Source: Hanleya hanleyi (lineage: Eukaryota > Mollusca > Polyplacophora > Lepidopleurida > Hanleyidae). From it: a stretch of 64,000 nt of DNA. The notes under the pieces are model-generated. The model searched no databases. It had not been told where the DNA came from and was given only the letters and a program-made list of their open reading frames with translations. The position numbers and the translations under genes are program-made. The stretch covers positions 47,725-111,724 of the forward strand of contig JAVTVY010025321.1 in assembly GCA_036873755.1 (NCBI GenBank). Reading direction: 5' to 3'. Shown piece by piece: positions 12,901 through 26,200 of the stretch. Positions within the stretch are counted from its first letter, which is position 1, and each line of letters starts with the position of its first letter.

Positions 12901-14300
12901 AACATTTGGGTCGAAACCGAGGATTTAATCCAAACTTCGTTCTAAAGTATTATCGGGGTCACTGATCACGAATACGCTGTCAGAATTGACCTTTACCTCG
13001 ATCTAGATCTCGAAAATTAACCTTGGTTGACAGTTTATGAGAAAGCCATCATACATCTGCCACTGTGACCTTGTATGACCTTGTATGACCTTGACATTAG
13101 AACATATCACTGACCTTGACCTAGACTTTCGTTTCGGTACCTTGGATTTGACGGTTTTTTTTCACGTTTTTTCCTATTTTTGACTTAGGTTTGACCGTGA
13201 AGTCAAATGTCAAGGTCAGACTCGAAATAAAAAAATTAGGTACTACAGACATATAAAAGTTGTCTTACAAAACCTTTTAAATAATTTTTAGGAATTTTTG
13301 AGATTTTGTCCAAAATTTCGAAGTCCATTATCTAGGTCAGTTCTAGGTCAACCTCAAGTTCTAGGTCATGTCCTAGTAGAGACTGCAGAGAACTGTACCA
13401 CAACCTAAGATAGAAGTCCTAACGTTCATGGTACTGATTTTGTTACTTCGTCAAATTTCTGATTTTTTTCAAGGTCACGGTAAAGGTCAAGTTCAGGTCA
13501 CAAGTCAGAGGTGTTTTCATATTTGTATTACATGCCCCATGACCTTTCAAGTGTTAAAGGTTTGGGGTCGAGGTATTAATTTTCGTGACCCCAAAAATTG
13601 CAACATTTTTGTCAAGTGTCGCAGTTTGAACAGCAATTGATCGTAGCGCCCCGAATATAATCATATCGGTCCGCGCCCGCGTCGGGCTTTCGAACGAGAT
13701 ATCGATGGGTAATATCCGATAAAAACTTTTGAATATAGGTCAATTTAACTTTTTGACACAATAACTGTTAACCTGGAAGATGTAACTTTATTACCTAAGG
13801 GTTAAGTAATAAAAAGGGTCAAGGTCATGACCTTGACCTTTGCCTGACCATTCGTCACCTTGACATTGGGGTTGACCTTGACCTTGCACTTCGAGGACAT
13901 TTGACAGTATCTCAAACTCTCTTGATGTCAAGGTTAAATTCAAGGTCAAGGTCGGTAGACAAAAGGTCAAGGTCATAAATATTGTCAAGGTCGTTGACCC
14001 CTGACCTTTTCCATGACCTTGAGACAAATTTGAAGTGTACCTAACACTATCTGAGAAGTTGTAACTTAACAAAAATTTAAATTGCCTCAGGCATAGATCA
14101 GAAAGGGTCAAGGTCAACGACCTTGATATATGCAAAGACCGCGCTGACCTCGAATCTGGGGTCAAATTTGACCTTGACCATGACCTTGAAAATAGATTTG
14201 AAAAATTTCAAGGGTCAAGTTCAAGGTCAAGGTCAAATCTGACCTCAGATTTGAACTCAGTGACATTGAAACTACTTTATGGCAAAAATGTAGAAGAAAT
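9930..14300. repeat. AGGTCA/TGACCT-saturated block
   Basis: Over about 4.3 kb the hexamer AGGTCA or its complement occurs repeatedly on both strands, often as TCAAGGTCAAGGTCA runs or TGACCTTGACCTTGACCTT. No protein frame was found. Inverted repeats are nested inside (10564-10690 against 11540-11655, with a third copy at 12113-12228; 11930-12060 against 12540-12670). Confidence 0.85.
10564..11655. mobile_element. Foldback element within the AGGTCA block
   Basis: Terminal arms of about 115 bp share GATTACAGATTCGTAATCAG, ATTACCACACCAAATTTAGA and AACGAATCGAAGA in opposite orientation. A second palindrome (10725-10890) with TACTCAGTTTT.GATGGGCTA lies inside, and a partner fragment of it is at 11410-11490. 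A solo arm is at 12113-12228. Confidence 0.75.
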
Positions 14301-15299
14301 GTAGGGCTACTTCATGTAGGAATGAAAAAACGGCTAAACCTCAGATGGAAGTTGTAACTTAACCGAAAATTTAAAATTCTTCCATTTTTTTGGCTGTGAA
14401 ATTTTGAGTTGCCTTTTTAGGCGTATATCAGCTTGCCTTACCCCCCGTTTCGATTGGTAAAAAAACGAAAGGTCAGGATGACCTACTTTTTCATTTAGGG
14501 TGAAATATCACTGATTGTAACAGGGTTATCCAATTTTTAAAAATTGTCTAACACTATCTAAACTTTTCTCAAATGTCTAGATCTTTTGTCTGGAATCTAT
14601 GGGAGGTCACCACATCACGAAACCTTATCTACTTCGGTGAAAGGGTGCAGGAAAAAAAAATTAAGTTACCACTTCCACCTAACCCTAGGGTTAACAGCGA
14701 ACGTCACCAAAATCAAAAGTAGGTCACCAAAATCCACCAAACTTGGCACAAATATGCACCACCACTGTCCATTGACCTGCCAAATTTGGTGTGTCTGGCC
14801 CTAAAAGGAGCAGATAGCGGGTCGTTTGAACATTTTTGAGATAATCTGAAAATGGGCGTTTTATACCTCATTCACTAACCTAATAACGTGTTATTGTGGA
14901 GCTTACCTGGCCTACCATTTTTTGGCCTAGAAACGTCCTAATTTTTTTTCTAGCTAGGGCCGTTTCTAGGACTATTTCGCATTAATGTTGCACTCAACCC
15001 TCTACATGATAAAATATGTCGCAACATTGTGCGACATCGAGAAATAGGTCAATCGCCTAAAGTGGAATTTGTAACTTATTTCGACCCTATTTTGAAACCC
15101 AAATAGAAACCGGAAGTTTCCAGAGGAACCGGAAGTTAGCTAACATGTAGTCCTAGGAAGTACGGAGAATCTAATACAGCAATCACGAATAACGCTCTAT
15201 TACTGCGCATGTGTGGTGACTTTTTGTCCCTTAACCCTTGTTAAGTTACAGTTCCAAGGTTTGAAGTTGTAAATTAATATTGGTCTGGGAGCTAATTAG

Positions 15300-16140
15300 G
15301 GCCAGGTTTCATAAAACGAGCTATAGTTACCCTATAAGCTACTGAACTTCAAAGGTTATGACCTATAAGTAACAACTACATAATAATACCACTTTAGGAA
15401 ACATTGATGGAATCTGCTACCTCAAATGGAACCAACTGAATAGGAACTATGTTTTGAAAATAGACTAAACGGCCGGCAAAAACTGATTTTCCGTTTTATG
15501 ACGTCATATTGACGTCCTCAAGGGAGTTTGCTAATTTATGCTTACTGGTTTCAATAAACAAGGACCTAAACGTAGTGTATGGAAAATTTCAGCCCTCTAG
15601 CAGCAAGAATGATAAAAATATGCGAGGATCCATAACCCACCCCGCATATTTGGGTTAAGAATGGGGGCGGCGTACGGTTAAGAAAGTGTGCTATAACTAC
15701 CCATAAGTTGCCGATCTGCTCTGTTATCACATATGAGTAACATCTACATAGAAATACCTGTTCAGTGAATATCAATCGAATCTGCTATGTAAAGTGGTAC
15801 CAGCAGAATTTGAAAAAATCAATTTGAAAATGGACAAAAAAAGACAATAAACTGCGTACTGGGTTATTACGTCACTGTGACGTCACCAAATGATTATGTG
15901 ACATGATGTTTGCTTGTTTCAATAGAAGAGCACCTATGTCCAAAGTGTGCAAAGTTTTAGATATCTTGAGGGAAGCATAAGAAAAATATCCGAGGGACCA
16001 TACCCCTCCCCTCAAGATTGGATTTATAACTGGGAAAGGGGTAGGTTTGAAAAGGCGTGGTATACTACCCTTAAGCTACCGATCTGCAACGGTTATCACA
16101 TATGGATAACATCTACAGACATATACCTCTTCAAAAGACA
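15300..16140 (-). repeat. Inverted repeat-B units
   Basis: Two to three units (near 15310, 15690 and 16060) in the opposite orientation to 7500-8270, recognised by CCGATCTGC....GTTATCACATATG.GTAACATCTACA. Each is followed by a TACCTCTTCA.A..A.ATCA..AGAATTTGC..CC stretch. Confidence 0.65.
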
Positions 16141-16169
16141 TCACTAGAATTTGCCACCTCAGCTGGCCC

Positions 16170-16495
16170 ATGGACTAATATGAAGCCAGTCCATAACCAA
16201 ACGCGTTTATTTGGCAACAACTTAATATTGACAAAACCAATATTTCGGGGTAAAGTTTATCTTGGTGGGGTAAAGTTTATCTTGGCTCTGGAATGGATTC
16301 ATATGTTTACAAAAAGAAAAGTGTGCTGCTTTCACCTCGAAATAGACCATTTTGCACAAACAAAACTCAAGACGCTGTTACTTGCAAACCCAGAGACCCA
16401 GCGGCTGAAAATTACTCAGAGCGTACAAAAAGATAATATACTGTGGCCCAACTGAAAATTTTCCTTCGTACAAAACCTCACTAAAACGCGCGTTG
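16170..16495 (+). repeat. Dispersed repeat C, copy 1
   Basis: Shares with 59950-60345 GGGTAAAGTTTATCTTGG, ATTCATATGTTT, AGACCCAG.G.CTGA.AATTACTCA and CT.ACTAAAACGCGC in the same order. An internal GGGGTAAAGTTTATCTTGG is duplicated. Confidence 0.65.
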
Positions 16496-17079
16496 TTCTT
16501 TAACTATTCTATTGATCAGACAATAGTAATCGCGTAAGTTGGACTTTTCGTAAACAAAAAACTTAATTTCTTATCAGTCCACATGGTAAACATATATCTG
16601 ATCAATATAATTAAGGCATTAACACGATTCTGTGAAAGTTAATAACGCAATTTAATCACAACCAAAAGGCACGTTTTGTGAGGTACATGTGATAAACTAA
16701 GCAATACATTTTACGAAAACATTTTGTGAAATAAAATACAATTTTTAATATTAGTTACAAAGTGACTTCGTCAGCACAATGTAAAGCTCAATGTAAAAGC
16801 CATCAAGTTGTCACCTCACCACCAATTAGAGCTTAATGCTGTAAATTCAAAATAATGGAGATGATTAACTTTACACGTAACGGAAAACACAAAGCTAGGT
16901 TGCGTGATATGAATATAACTGTTATTAAAGCATAGCAGGTCGAAACCAAAAATGGCAGCAAGAAAATAAATACAGCACTGAATCTTATCGGCACAGTATA
17001 AAACTATGAATACAACACAGCAATTTCACGGGTCACAAAGGACAGTTCGGGAAATAATTTGTTCGCGGAATACCTCAAG

Positions 17080-17800
17080 CCTATCTGGCCTGGGCTTTCT
17101 TATTCCTTGGCCTGGGCTTTTTGGGACCTGTCCAGGACTGGGGGGGGGGGTGAAATGCCCCCCTCCCCCTAATTATTTTTCTTACCCCTTCAGCTAGGGA
17201 GCTGAAACTTATCACACAATACCCTTGGGTCAAGCTCTACCAGAAAATGTGAAAAAATCCAAGACGACCGCTTTGATGACGTCACATTGACGTCATCTTC
17301 AAAAACGGCATTTTTTGGTCGATTTTTCGGTCAGATTTTCCTAATTTTTTATTTGTGCAATTTCTCCTCATAAACTGCATGATAAATTAGTAAATATTAA
17401 TGTGATGTGAAATAAAATAGTTTTTGCCCCCTTATTATCGCGGAAAGCAGAAATTTGTCATCTTCAAAACAGCCATCTTTTGGTCGATTTTTCGGTCAAA
17501 TGTTTCGATTTTTTAATTATGTGTTTTCTTTGCAAAAACTGCATGATAAATTAGTAAATAATAGTCTGATGTGAAATAAAATAGATTTTGCCCAATTTTT
17601 CTCGAAGAAAAGCAAGAATTTTGAAGAAAAATGACCCATGATCCTCTACTCGGGGGGTTATGGAAATAGGGTAAAAATGACCCCAATATGATAAACTGAG
17701 AAGTCGCGGAGGGTCAGCTTTTACTTTATTCTCATACCGAAGATAACAGAGAAAGTTTGGTAGCTCTCGGCCAGATAGGGGTAAAATTGAAAAGAAGCGG
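17080..17800 (+). repeat. Dispersed repeat D, copy 1
   Basis: Matches 49805-50340 in order and spacing. It also contains an internal partial duplication (17270-17420 and 17455-17590), both halves with GCATGATAAATTAGTAAATA. No coding capacity. Confidence 0.7.
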
Positions 17801-17899
17801 TAAGATATGCCACTTTCGGTTGGTTACTTCTCTCAACAACGTAAGAAAATATTAAGGATTGTGGTTTACTGTTTCAATGCCGCTTGTAGAGAAAACGAT

Positions 17900-20004
17900 A
17901 ATCTATCGTTCTATCTATCTATTTGTTAAACTTTATACATGGAATGCGTGGCTAAAATTGACATATTTAGAAAAAAGCATATTTATCATGAACATATCAT
18001 TTGTTTAATTACACCTGTCACAAAAAATGTGTTAGGATCTTAAGAAAACTAGGACACGGATTCTGAGTATATAAACAATCAATGATACAGGATTTTCACA
18101 TTTATAAACAATATACCAACTTAATTGTTCCATAGTGAACTGCCATACGTGAAGAATACTCGATTTTCTGAAATACGTGAATTGTATTAGTTTCATGAAC
18201 ACGAAGTCCTTAATATCGAAGTTCGGCGAAAGCAGCAATTCCTCTAGCTTTTTTCATGAGATAACAATAGACCCTATAAGTACACCTGTGTAGGCAAACC
18301 GTGTCGTGCAGGAAAACAAGCCTATTGCAAATAAAATTCACTGTCAGAGCGAGTCGAGGACGACGCGCCGTGTTCAATACTGAACTAGCGATTGACCCCC
18401 GTGAATTTACAAGATGGTATCGAATAAACCATCAAGTTGGTAGTTCGTTATTTATGACAGCAAAATCATATGTAGTCGATATCAGTTCAAATACTATAGT
18501 ACATTTAGATTGATTAACTCAGTCATTACAATACCACCTTAAAAATATCTTTGATTCTGAGATGCCAAATTCCACCTACTAGCAGCAAAATGAGACAAAC
18601 TATTTCAGGCCCAGGCCAATAACACGGCAAGTGAGTATCGGAAACCATTCTTCAGAGCAGTACACTCTACTCAAAATTAAGTTGAGAATGATGAGAGCTG
18701 TATATCGGGTGAAAGAGGAGTGGGGTGTATTTGAAGACGGAATGTAGAGATAGGACGAAAGGTAATATCACATAAAGTAGTATCACATAAGGTAATATCA
18801 AATAAGGTAATATCGCAAAAGTATCTTAACGAACGTACACATATTGCCTCTTGATTGCACTTTCAAACGCTAATTGAGATGCAGCGAAAACATGCCACGT
18901 TCAACGTGGATGAAGGTCAATTTCCTGTTTTCGATAATCATCCAGGTCTCATTTAGTTACAGTCTATGTTGAGACATTCTTTTTTTTGTCAGAGTGTGGA
19001 ACCTCACAACTGTCGGAGTAACACCCTCTGACAGCATTGAGACAACACCAAATTGTGCGCATGCGCATGCAGTATTTACAACAGGAGCCTGTGTCTGCGT
19101 ACTAGAGAGATGGAAAATGAATGCAGTATATCTGATAGAAGAAGGAACAAGTTAGCTGCACAACTTTTTTTGCACACGTTACTTCGTTCTGTCTATCCTG
19201 AGCCAACTATACGCTCCGTTTTATTGTGACGAACTCTATTAACTGATTAGCCGAGAGTCATGCGCACAAAAGTTGCGCGCCACCTTTTAACTCCAATACA
19301 ATCAGTGGGTATATCTGACAGTGGGAGGTACAGAATGAGATTGCAGATAGGAAAGTGGCCATTTGATCATCGAGAAATGGTCTTCAACATTGACGCGATT
19401 CTGGCTGCGAATGCCTTTTTCCACAAACCTGCCAGTATAATTTAACCGGGCCTTTAGGTAAAAATACAAGGTGAATGTGATGTATGAATATAGTAGAAAT
19501 AATCTGAATCTGGACAATTTAAAATTATGCCCCGTTGATCCCCTAATTCACCATAAATTTTGATTTTGTTTTCTCCAAATGATCTAAAATAATTTAGATC
19601 TGTGTCCTTATCTAAGGGGGAATATCACCAGATATCACCAGTATAACCCCTCTTCCTTTGGCAAGCGACGAATGTTAATTCAACAATAATTTTCCTCAGT
19701 ATATTATTCATGTAAGATTATTTTTTTCTTTAATACGGTGGAAATAACAAAGAATAAGTATCAGGATAACATTGAGCCACGAAAATACAATTATTTTTCC
19801 TTGATCCTGTGATGCTAATAGAATTTTGGCGTCGTTGTCCTACATGATTTGATTTGTATATTTTGTAATGCCACCCCACCCCCTTAAATTTACTAAATAA
19901 ATCTTCATATGCCTTGAGATTCTAACACAAATTATGGTAACACGTCCATGTTCCAAAGTCAGTTCGTTGAATCCATCGCATAATTCGTTCGTCTTCTTTT
20001 AACT
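17900..20004. other. Downstream flank of the ZP gene
   Basis: No gene was seen. Four imperfect GGTAATATCACATAA units of 16-17 bp lie at about 18760-18825. The 3' untranslated region must lie within the last part of this stretch on the minus strand. Confidence 0.5.
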
Positions 20005-20228
20005 TTAAGCTTTCGCCATGCCAGGGTTGTCGTACACGTGAAATTTTTTCGATGAAGCTTTCCTATTTCTGGTAGATTGTCGCCAACAGACGATTATGGA
20101 GATAACTAAAGTGACGAGGAGGAGGAAACCCAAGAGAGGAGCTATGATCATGAAGGCAGTGCTTTGTAAACACGACTCTTGTATAATGCGGACCTCTGTG
20201 AGGACAGTTGGAGCGCTCCGAGACATAT
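20005..20228 (-). CDS. ZP gene exon 10: membrane helix and tail, stop codon
   Basis: 224 nt, entering in phase 1 after TTTTGCAG. It encodes a juxtamembrane stretch, a 24-residue hydrophobic helix (centre LLGFLLLVTLVISIIV) and a basic cytoplasmic tail ending NPGMAKA, then TAA. No clear AATAAA was found close downstream on the minus strand. An ATTAAA lies around 19730. Confidence 0.9.
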
Positions 20229-23200
20229 CTGCAAAAGGTAGACAAAAGATAACAACGTTACCATAGTCAATACTTGACTTGTCAATTAAATGCTAATTTA
20301 AAAAAAAACAATGCACTAAAACTGTTAGTAGGGGTTAAAATCTAAAGATTTTATGCGACATTCCATAAATCTGTTCTAGAACACTGTTTTGGTCGCTGTT
20401 CAACCCATATACGGGATGAATCCTGTAATTACCAAATTTAGATTTTGCCATCAGGTGGCGCTACCTGTAGGCGCCAATGGACGAGATGCAACCCCAAACC
20501 ATCATGTGGCGCCAAATGTAGGCGCCAGTGGACGAGATGCAACCCCAAACGACATCTCGTGGCATGTTATTTGCAAACCAATTGACAAAGAAGCCGATAA
20601 GGGTTCCCCAAATTATTGCCGGAAAACAAAGTCAGACGTAACCAATACACTAGAACTGTTAGTAGAGGTAACAATTTAACGATTTTATTCGACTTTCCAT
20701 CAATCTCTTTTCATTGTCTTGATCACCCCATACACAAACATTTTCTCGAGTAGTGACGTACTACAGTTATGGGTTGAGATAATTTGGTTGATCATTTACA
20801 CGTATGGATGGTGTAGGATACCCAAATGTGCTACAGATAGTCTATATATATATCAAGCGTCAGATCCGACATTCAATATTCAGCCGTCGTCCATAAAAGA
20901 ATCGAAATACCTTTTTTTCGTATAATAACAATAGCATCAATTCCAAATATGCATCAATTGAAAATAAAACAGAAAAAAAAGAATAGTTTCCTACAAGAGA
21001 GAAGCGGTCAACAGTTTTCGATGATCACAGCAAGACATGATGTTGTTCTTTACTTAAATTTTTTTATCACCGACCAGTATTGTTTATCCGGATGAATCTT
21101 CACTGCGAAAAAAATTGTGTTAGGGCCATTTTAGGTCCAGACTTGTGTTGAAAATAACACAACTTGTGTAACAATCAACACGATTATTTTGTTGATATAT
21201 TGATTTCGACACAATTCATTTCAATACAAAATATTTGGGTCAAACCCATTTTTACACAAAAATGTGTCAGAAACAAAACTATTTATTTCGTGGTGTAGAT
21301 TAATGTATAATAATAATCATTTATGCTGTTGTGCTGTGCGTAAGCCATGTGATTTCTACAGAATCACTTGCTTCATGACATTTTCCGCAAAGACGATTGA
21401 AAACAAAAATTATATTTATCGAAACACATCGTTCGATTAATACAGGCAATTAGACAATATCCTACCACACCGACTATTTCAGTAAAACAGAAACAATTAC
21501 CGAGATCATCAAGGGACCGAACAACGATAAGATGACCAGTCACTGAGCCAGCGTCCCCTTCATCAGCCGCCTGTCTTTTCTTGCGACCTGCTCCGTTAGG
21601 TGTTCCTGGGCCACAATCCGTCTAAAAGAGAGTGACATTCCCTCAATTATTTGCCCCAAAATACACGTAGGTTAGATACATTCAACTATGACGAATGCAT
21701 GGCGATCAAAGATAGTAACACCGTAACAAGTAATCAGAATTAAACGCAATATCGCTCCAGATTCAACGTATTCTACGAGATAATCTACTGCTCGTGCAAA
21801 TAAACCTGTGAATATTTGGAAAATCAATTGGATGCCTCCTTCTGATGACGGACAGACGGAGAGATCTCCAGTTAATACGGTAGCTTGTTAGGGCCATGCA
21901 TTGATCTTTCTAATTTTCTGCCTTTCTCTAATTTTCAAGATTTCACTTTCGCATAGAAAAAAACCCCACAAAAAATACTTTCTTTCGCGGTGGTAACAAT
22001 TTCCACCGCGGTGAAAATAATTCCCACCGCGGTGGTAATAATATCCACCGCGGTGATAATAATTTTCACCGCGTTGGTGACAATTTCCACCGCGGTGGAA
22101 ATTATTTTCACGGCGGTGGAAATTATTACCACCGCGGTGGATATTATTATCACCTTGGTGGAAATTATTTTGACCGCGGTGGAAATGATTACCACCGCAG
22201 TGGAAATTATTACCACCGCGGTGGATATTATTACCACCGCGGTGGAAATTATTACCATCGCGGTGGAAATTATTTTGACCGCGGTGGAAATTATTTTGAC
22301 CGCGGTGGAAATTATTATCACCGCGGTGGAAATTATTTTGACCGCGGTGGAAATTATTACCACCGCGGTGGATATTATTACCATCGCGGTGGAATTTATT
22401 TCACCTCGGTGGAAATTACCCCGCGGTGGATATTATTTTCTGTATTTTTTGCTATTTCTGAAGTTTCACGCAATTTTCGAGGTTTTCGCTAATTTCCAGT
22501 GTTTTCATGTGGTCGTTTGAATTGTTTTTGTCTCTTGAAAATGAATTTCCAGCGTTTTCGTATATGGAAATGGTTGCAGTTTCTTGAAGAGGATGACAAG
22601 AAAAGAGAGAAAATGCGAAAGTGAAACCTTGAAAATTAGAGAAAGGCAGAAAATTAGAAAGATCAATGCATGACCCTAACAATGCGAAAGTGAAATCTTG
22701 AAAATTAGAGGAAGGCAGAAAATTAGAAAGATCATGAATGGCCCTAACAAGCCGCCGTAAGTTAATGAGCATCCCATCCCCAATCATAGCCACACATTGG
22801 AGATGAAACAAACTCGGAAATAATAACATATATTCACAGTAATAATCCCAAATAGAAAGATACAAAAATCTGTTGAATATCATTAATTTAACACGGTCAC
22901 TTTTGCACGTGTATAAGTTTCGTGCTCATAACCTCATGAGGAAAAATAATATACATTGTGACATTTTAACTTGGATACGACATAATAAACCAGGTCTTCC
23001 CAAATGAATGCCCTACTTCGCTACATATAATTATAAATTCTTACCGGGTCGCAGCTGCCAGGGTTGGTGGCACCACAGAGCGTGACATTACAGGTGATAT
23101 ATAGATCGCTCCCTTGGTTGAACTTTATACCAAAAAAAGCCACGTTGACATCAGTCGGGCTGACCCTCAATGCGCCCACTGAGGCGTCAACAACTGACAG

Positions 23201-26200
23201 AGCATCTTGAGAAGGACACCTGATGGAAGAAGACGACGAGAGAGTGCATTAGCAGTGAATTTCGCGAAAATGATTCTATCCATCTCGAGATAAACATGTT
23301 TGCTCTTGACGAGGTGGAAAGTGAAGTTCGACAATATCGGATTTGACGACAACATGAAAAATTCGAAGCATTGGGGTTTTCATTCGGGTTATTGTTACAT
23401 GATCGGAGAGTAAACTGAATTCAACGGCTAACACTAACACTCTATGTTTGAGTGAAGGAACAATTTTGGGATGGTAATCGGTGCATTGAATCGTGGATTA
23501 GGAAAAGTCCCTTTTAATGAACCGTTATAAAAAAAACGCGATTTGTTAGATGATCTTTTAATGTTCTCCACAGACCAATAGAAATCTTGGATGTCTTTTT
23601 GAAAGGATATGTGATGACAATACAGGAATAACTCCCTTGTGTGTGATGGTGATCGAGCTGATTTTTTTTTCGATCCAAAACCTGCCGAATTAGATTTTTC
23701 TAGAAGTTTACATTCTGAAATATCAGTCTCGAAAAAGTTGCGATGTTCCGTTGTATAAAAATGGAGATATTATTGATCAAAATGTGCTCCTCAGTCTGAT
23801 TTGGTATTCTTGGGGCATTTACAGTGATGATTTTCTCTTATACATGTAGCAAAAATATGACGCCTCAAACCAAACTAATTTTTTCACAGAATATATTAGG
23901 AAGTTTGTTTATTGGTAAGAATCACGAATGGTTTTGGTTTGAGGTGTCATATTTTTGCTACAGTGAAAAATCCTTCATGAAAATGCCCCAAAATAACAAA
24001 ATAAGCCCGGTAGCACATTTTGATCAATCATATCTCCATTTTTATGCAACTGAACATCTCAATTTTTTCGAAGGGGATATTTCAGTATGTAAACTTCAAG
24101 AAATATCTGATATGGCATGTTTTGGAGAGGAAAAAAACGTCACACATCCTTTTGAATTGTTCGTTTGCCTTAAACCGGAAGCTATCCCGTGATGCATTAT
24201 CTTGTTCTGATGTTACCATGGTTACCTGTACCTTCACTCCAACGATTTTTGTACGAAACGGGGAATTCAAGCATATTTTGTATTGAAGGAGTATCAGTTG
24301 AAACTGGATTCTCAGATCATCAGAGGTTGTATACCTAATTTCCTGTCTATAGTCCATTTCGGTATGTGCCGCTTCAGAATTATTATTATTATGATTATAC
24401 CAATGTTATTTCAACCCCCCGCCATTCTTCACCGCCCCGTTTCAACATTCATTGACAAAAGGCAGCCCAATTCTAAAAAATTTAACATTTCATAAGCAGA
24501 ATTATACTTGGTTGATATTCTTGCGAGTTAGAATTGTGGATTACACTCCATTGCGGATGTGCATGGAAGGCTACGGCAACTGCTAATTCGTCTTTTTTTA
24601 GTTTTCATACCGAATCTCCAAACGTAGGCCCTCTGTGGATTGTTGTTGCTGTTGTTAGCAAAAAAAAAGCTGATAATGAGACTCACCCGTTTTCGAAGAA
24701 GACTATGCTGGGTCCAGTGAGAGATTGTGTGGCGTAAGCTGCGCAGTTATCCACTTTTATACTGGTATAAGCTGAAAAGAACGAAAAAGTATTGTCAGTG
24801 CGATAAGAAAAACCTATACGGTAAACTGAACAGAATGAAGAAATATGGCCAGTACTACAAAGGAAACACTTTCGAAGGTCGAACTTAACGGGTATATAAT
24901 CAAGGTATTTTTGAAGCATGTTTTGGAACATCCACTACTTATAACAAATGTGAATTCTAATTCAACTTAAATCGAAGACGCCAATAATTTTATAATAAAA
25001 TAGCTCCAACAGAAAATGAAAGGAAGGGAATCGAAGGTTAGGAATAACTTACTGGTAGTTGAACCGAGGGATACCTTGGCAAACAATTCCTGCCCAATGA
25101 AAACTGGGCCCATCCCAGTTGGTGAACCTTGTGTGGTACCGGTACGGTTATAAATGGTCAGGCTTACCGGCCTGTGAATCCCTAATACTGTGGCGCCACC
25201 CAAATCCACAGCCCTGTAGTAGACAGTTAAAATATCAGGTGAACATTGATGTACCGCTGTACTTGTTAACATATGCTCATGAATATAAAATATATTACAG
25301 GAAATCGGACCCGGAAAGCTCCCCTTCCTCCCACACATAGCTCATATACTGTCTCCTGGGTGTCGTTACCTTTCGTTTAACGAAAGTCACACGATATATC
25401 ACACAAAATATTTATAGACAACTGAGCATTTATATCAACTGGGATTATATCCCTCAAAACCGTCGACAACAGCTACAATATCAGTCATCTGAGGAACAAA
25501 GACAAAGGAGGTGCTCGCTTTAGATGGATATTTCTCCCTTCAGATTCGCTCTCTCTTGCTCTATTGTCTCGCTCTGAGTTGGCCTGTAAATTGTGACGTA
25601 ATGCATAGGTATTCTTCAACGCTTTGTCAGACAGGCGAGGCCAGTCTAATGGGAAATTCTGGTTCATATTCTCATAGAGTTACAATTAGTTTTTTCATGA
25701 ACGACCCAGATATTTACGAACAATAATCAGTTATATTAATATATAAACCTACTCGAAACTGAAAAATCACTGCCAAAGGTACAACGAACAATAGTTAAGG
25801 AAGAAACTGCAAAAAAAACAAAACATATTGGCACATGCATAATCACTTGAGAAAGCAAGCGTCACCACTTATTGAGGGTCATTTTCTGAATAAAGGCCTT
25901 GATATAGACAAGTTTAAACTTATTACTTTTCAATTCACATGTACAACTTTCCGCTGCCCTAAGACGAAATACCCTCATGTAGAAATTATATATGTATAAC
26001 AATTAATTTTTTGCTCTGCTGGATCGTCAGAATATTCAAACACTCAGTGGTCTGACTGTGTGTGTGGAGTTATTTGTGTGCAATTATTATCCACGAATTA
26101 TAATAAAATAAGGGATTATGTGCGTTAGGGGTTCGCTGTCTTTTATTTCACGTTACTTTTGCACTTAAAGTCCAAAATGAAGATGGGAGAAAAAAGGAAA

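Noticed and set aside
13791..14165. 124-codon minus-strand frame
   Set aside because: It is built from repeated TGACCTTGACC (LTLTLT-type peptides) of the AGGTCA block.
21935..22520. Long open frames on both strands (149 and 176 codons)
   Set aside because: They come from a 21-bp minisatellite whose period is a multiple of three; the peptides are seven-residue repeats without protein character.
23824..24192. 122-codon plus-strand frame
   Set aside because: It lies within the inverted arms and central hairpin of a foldback element.
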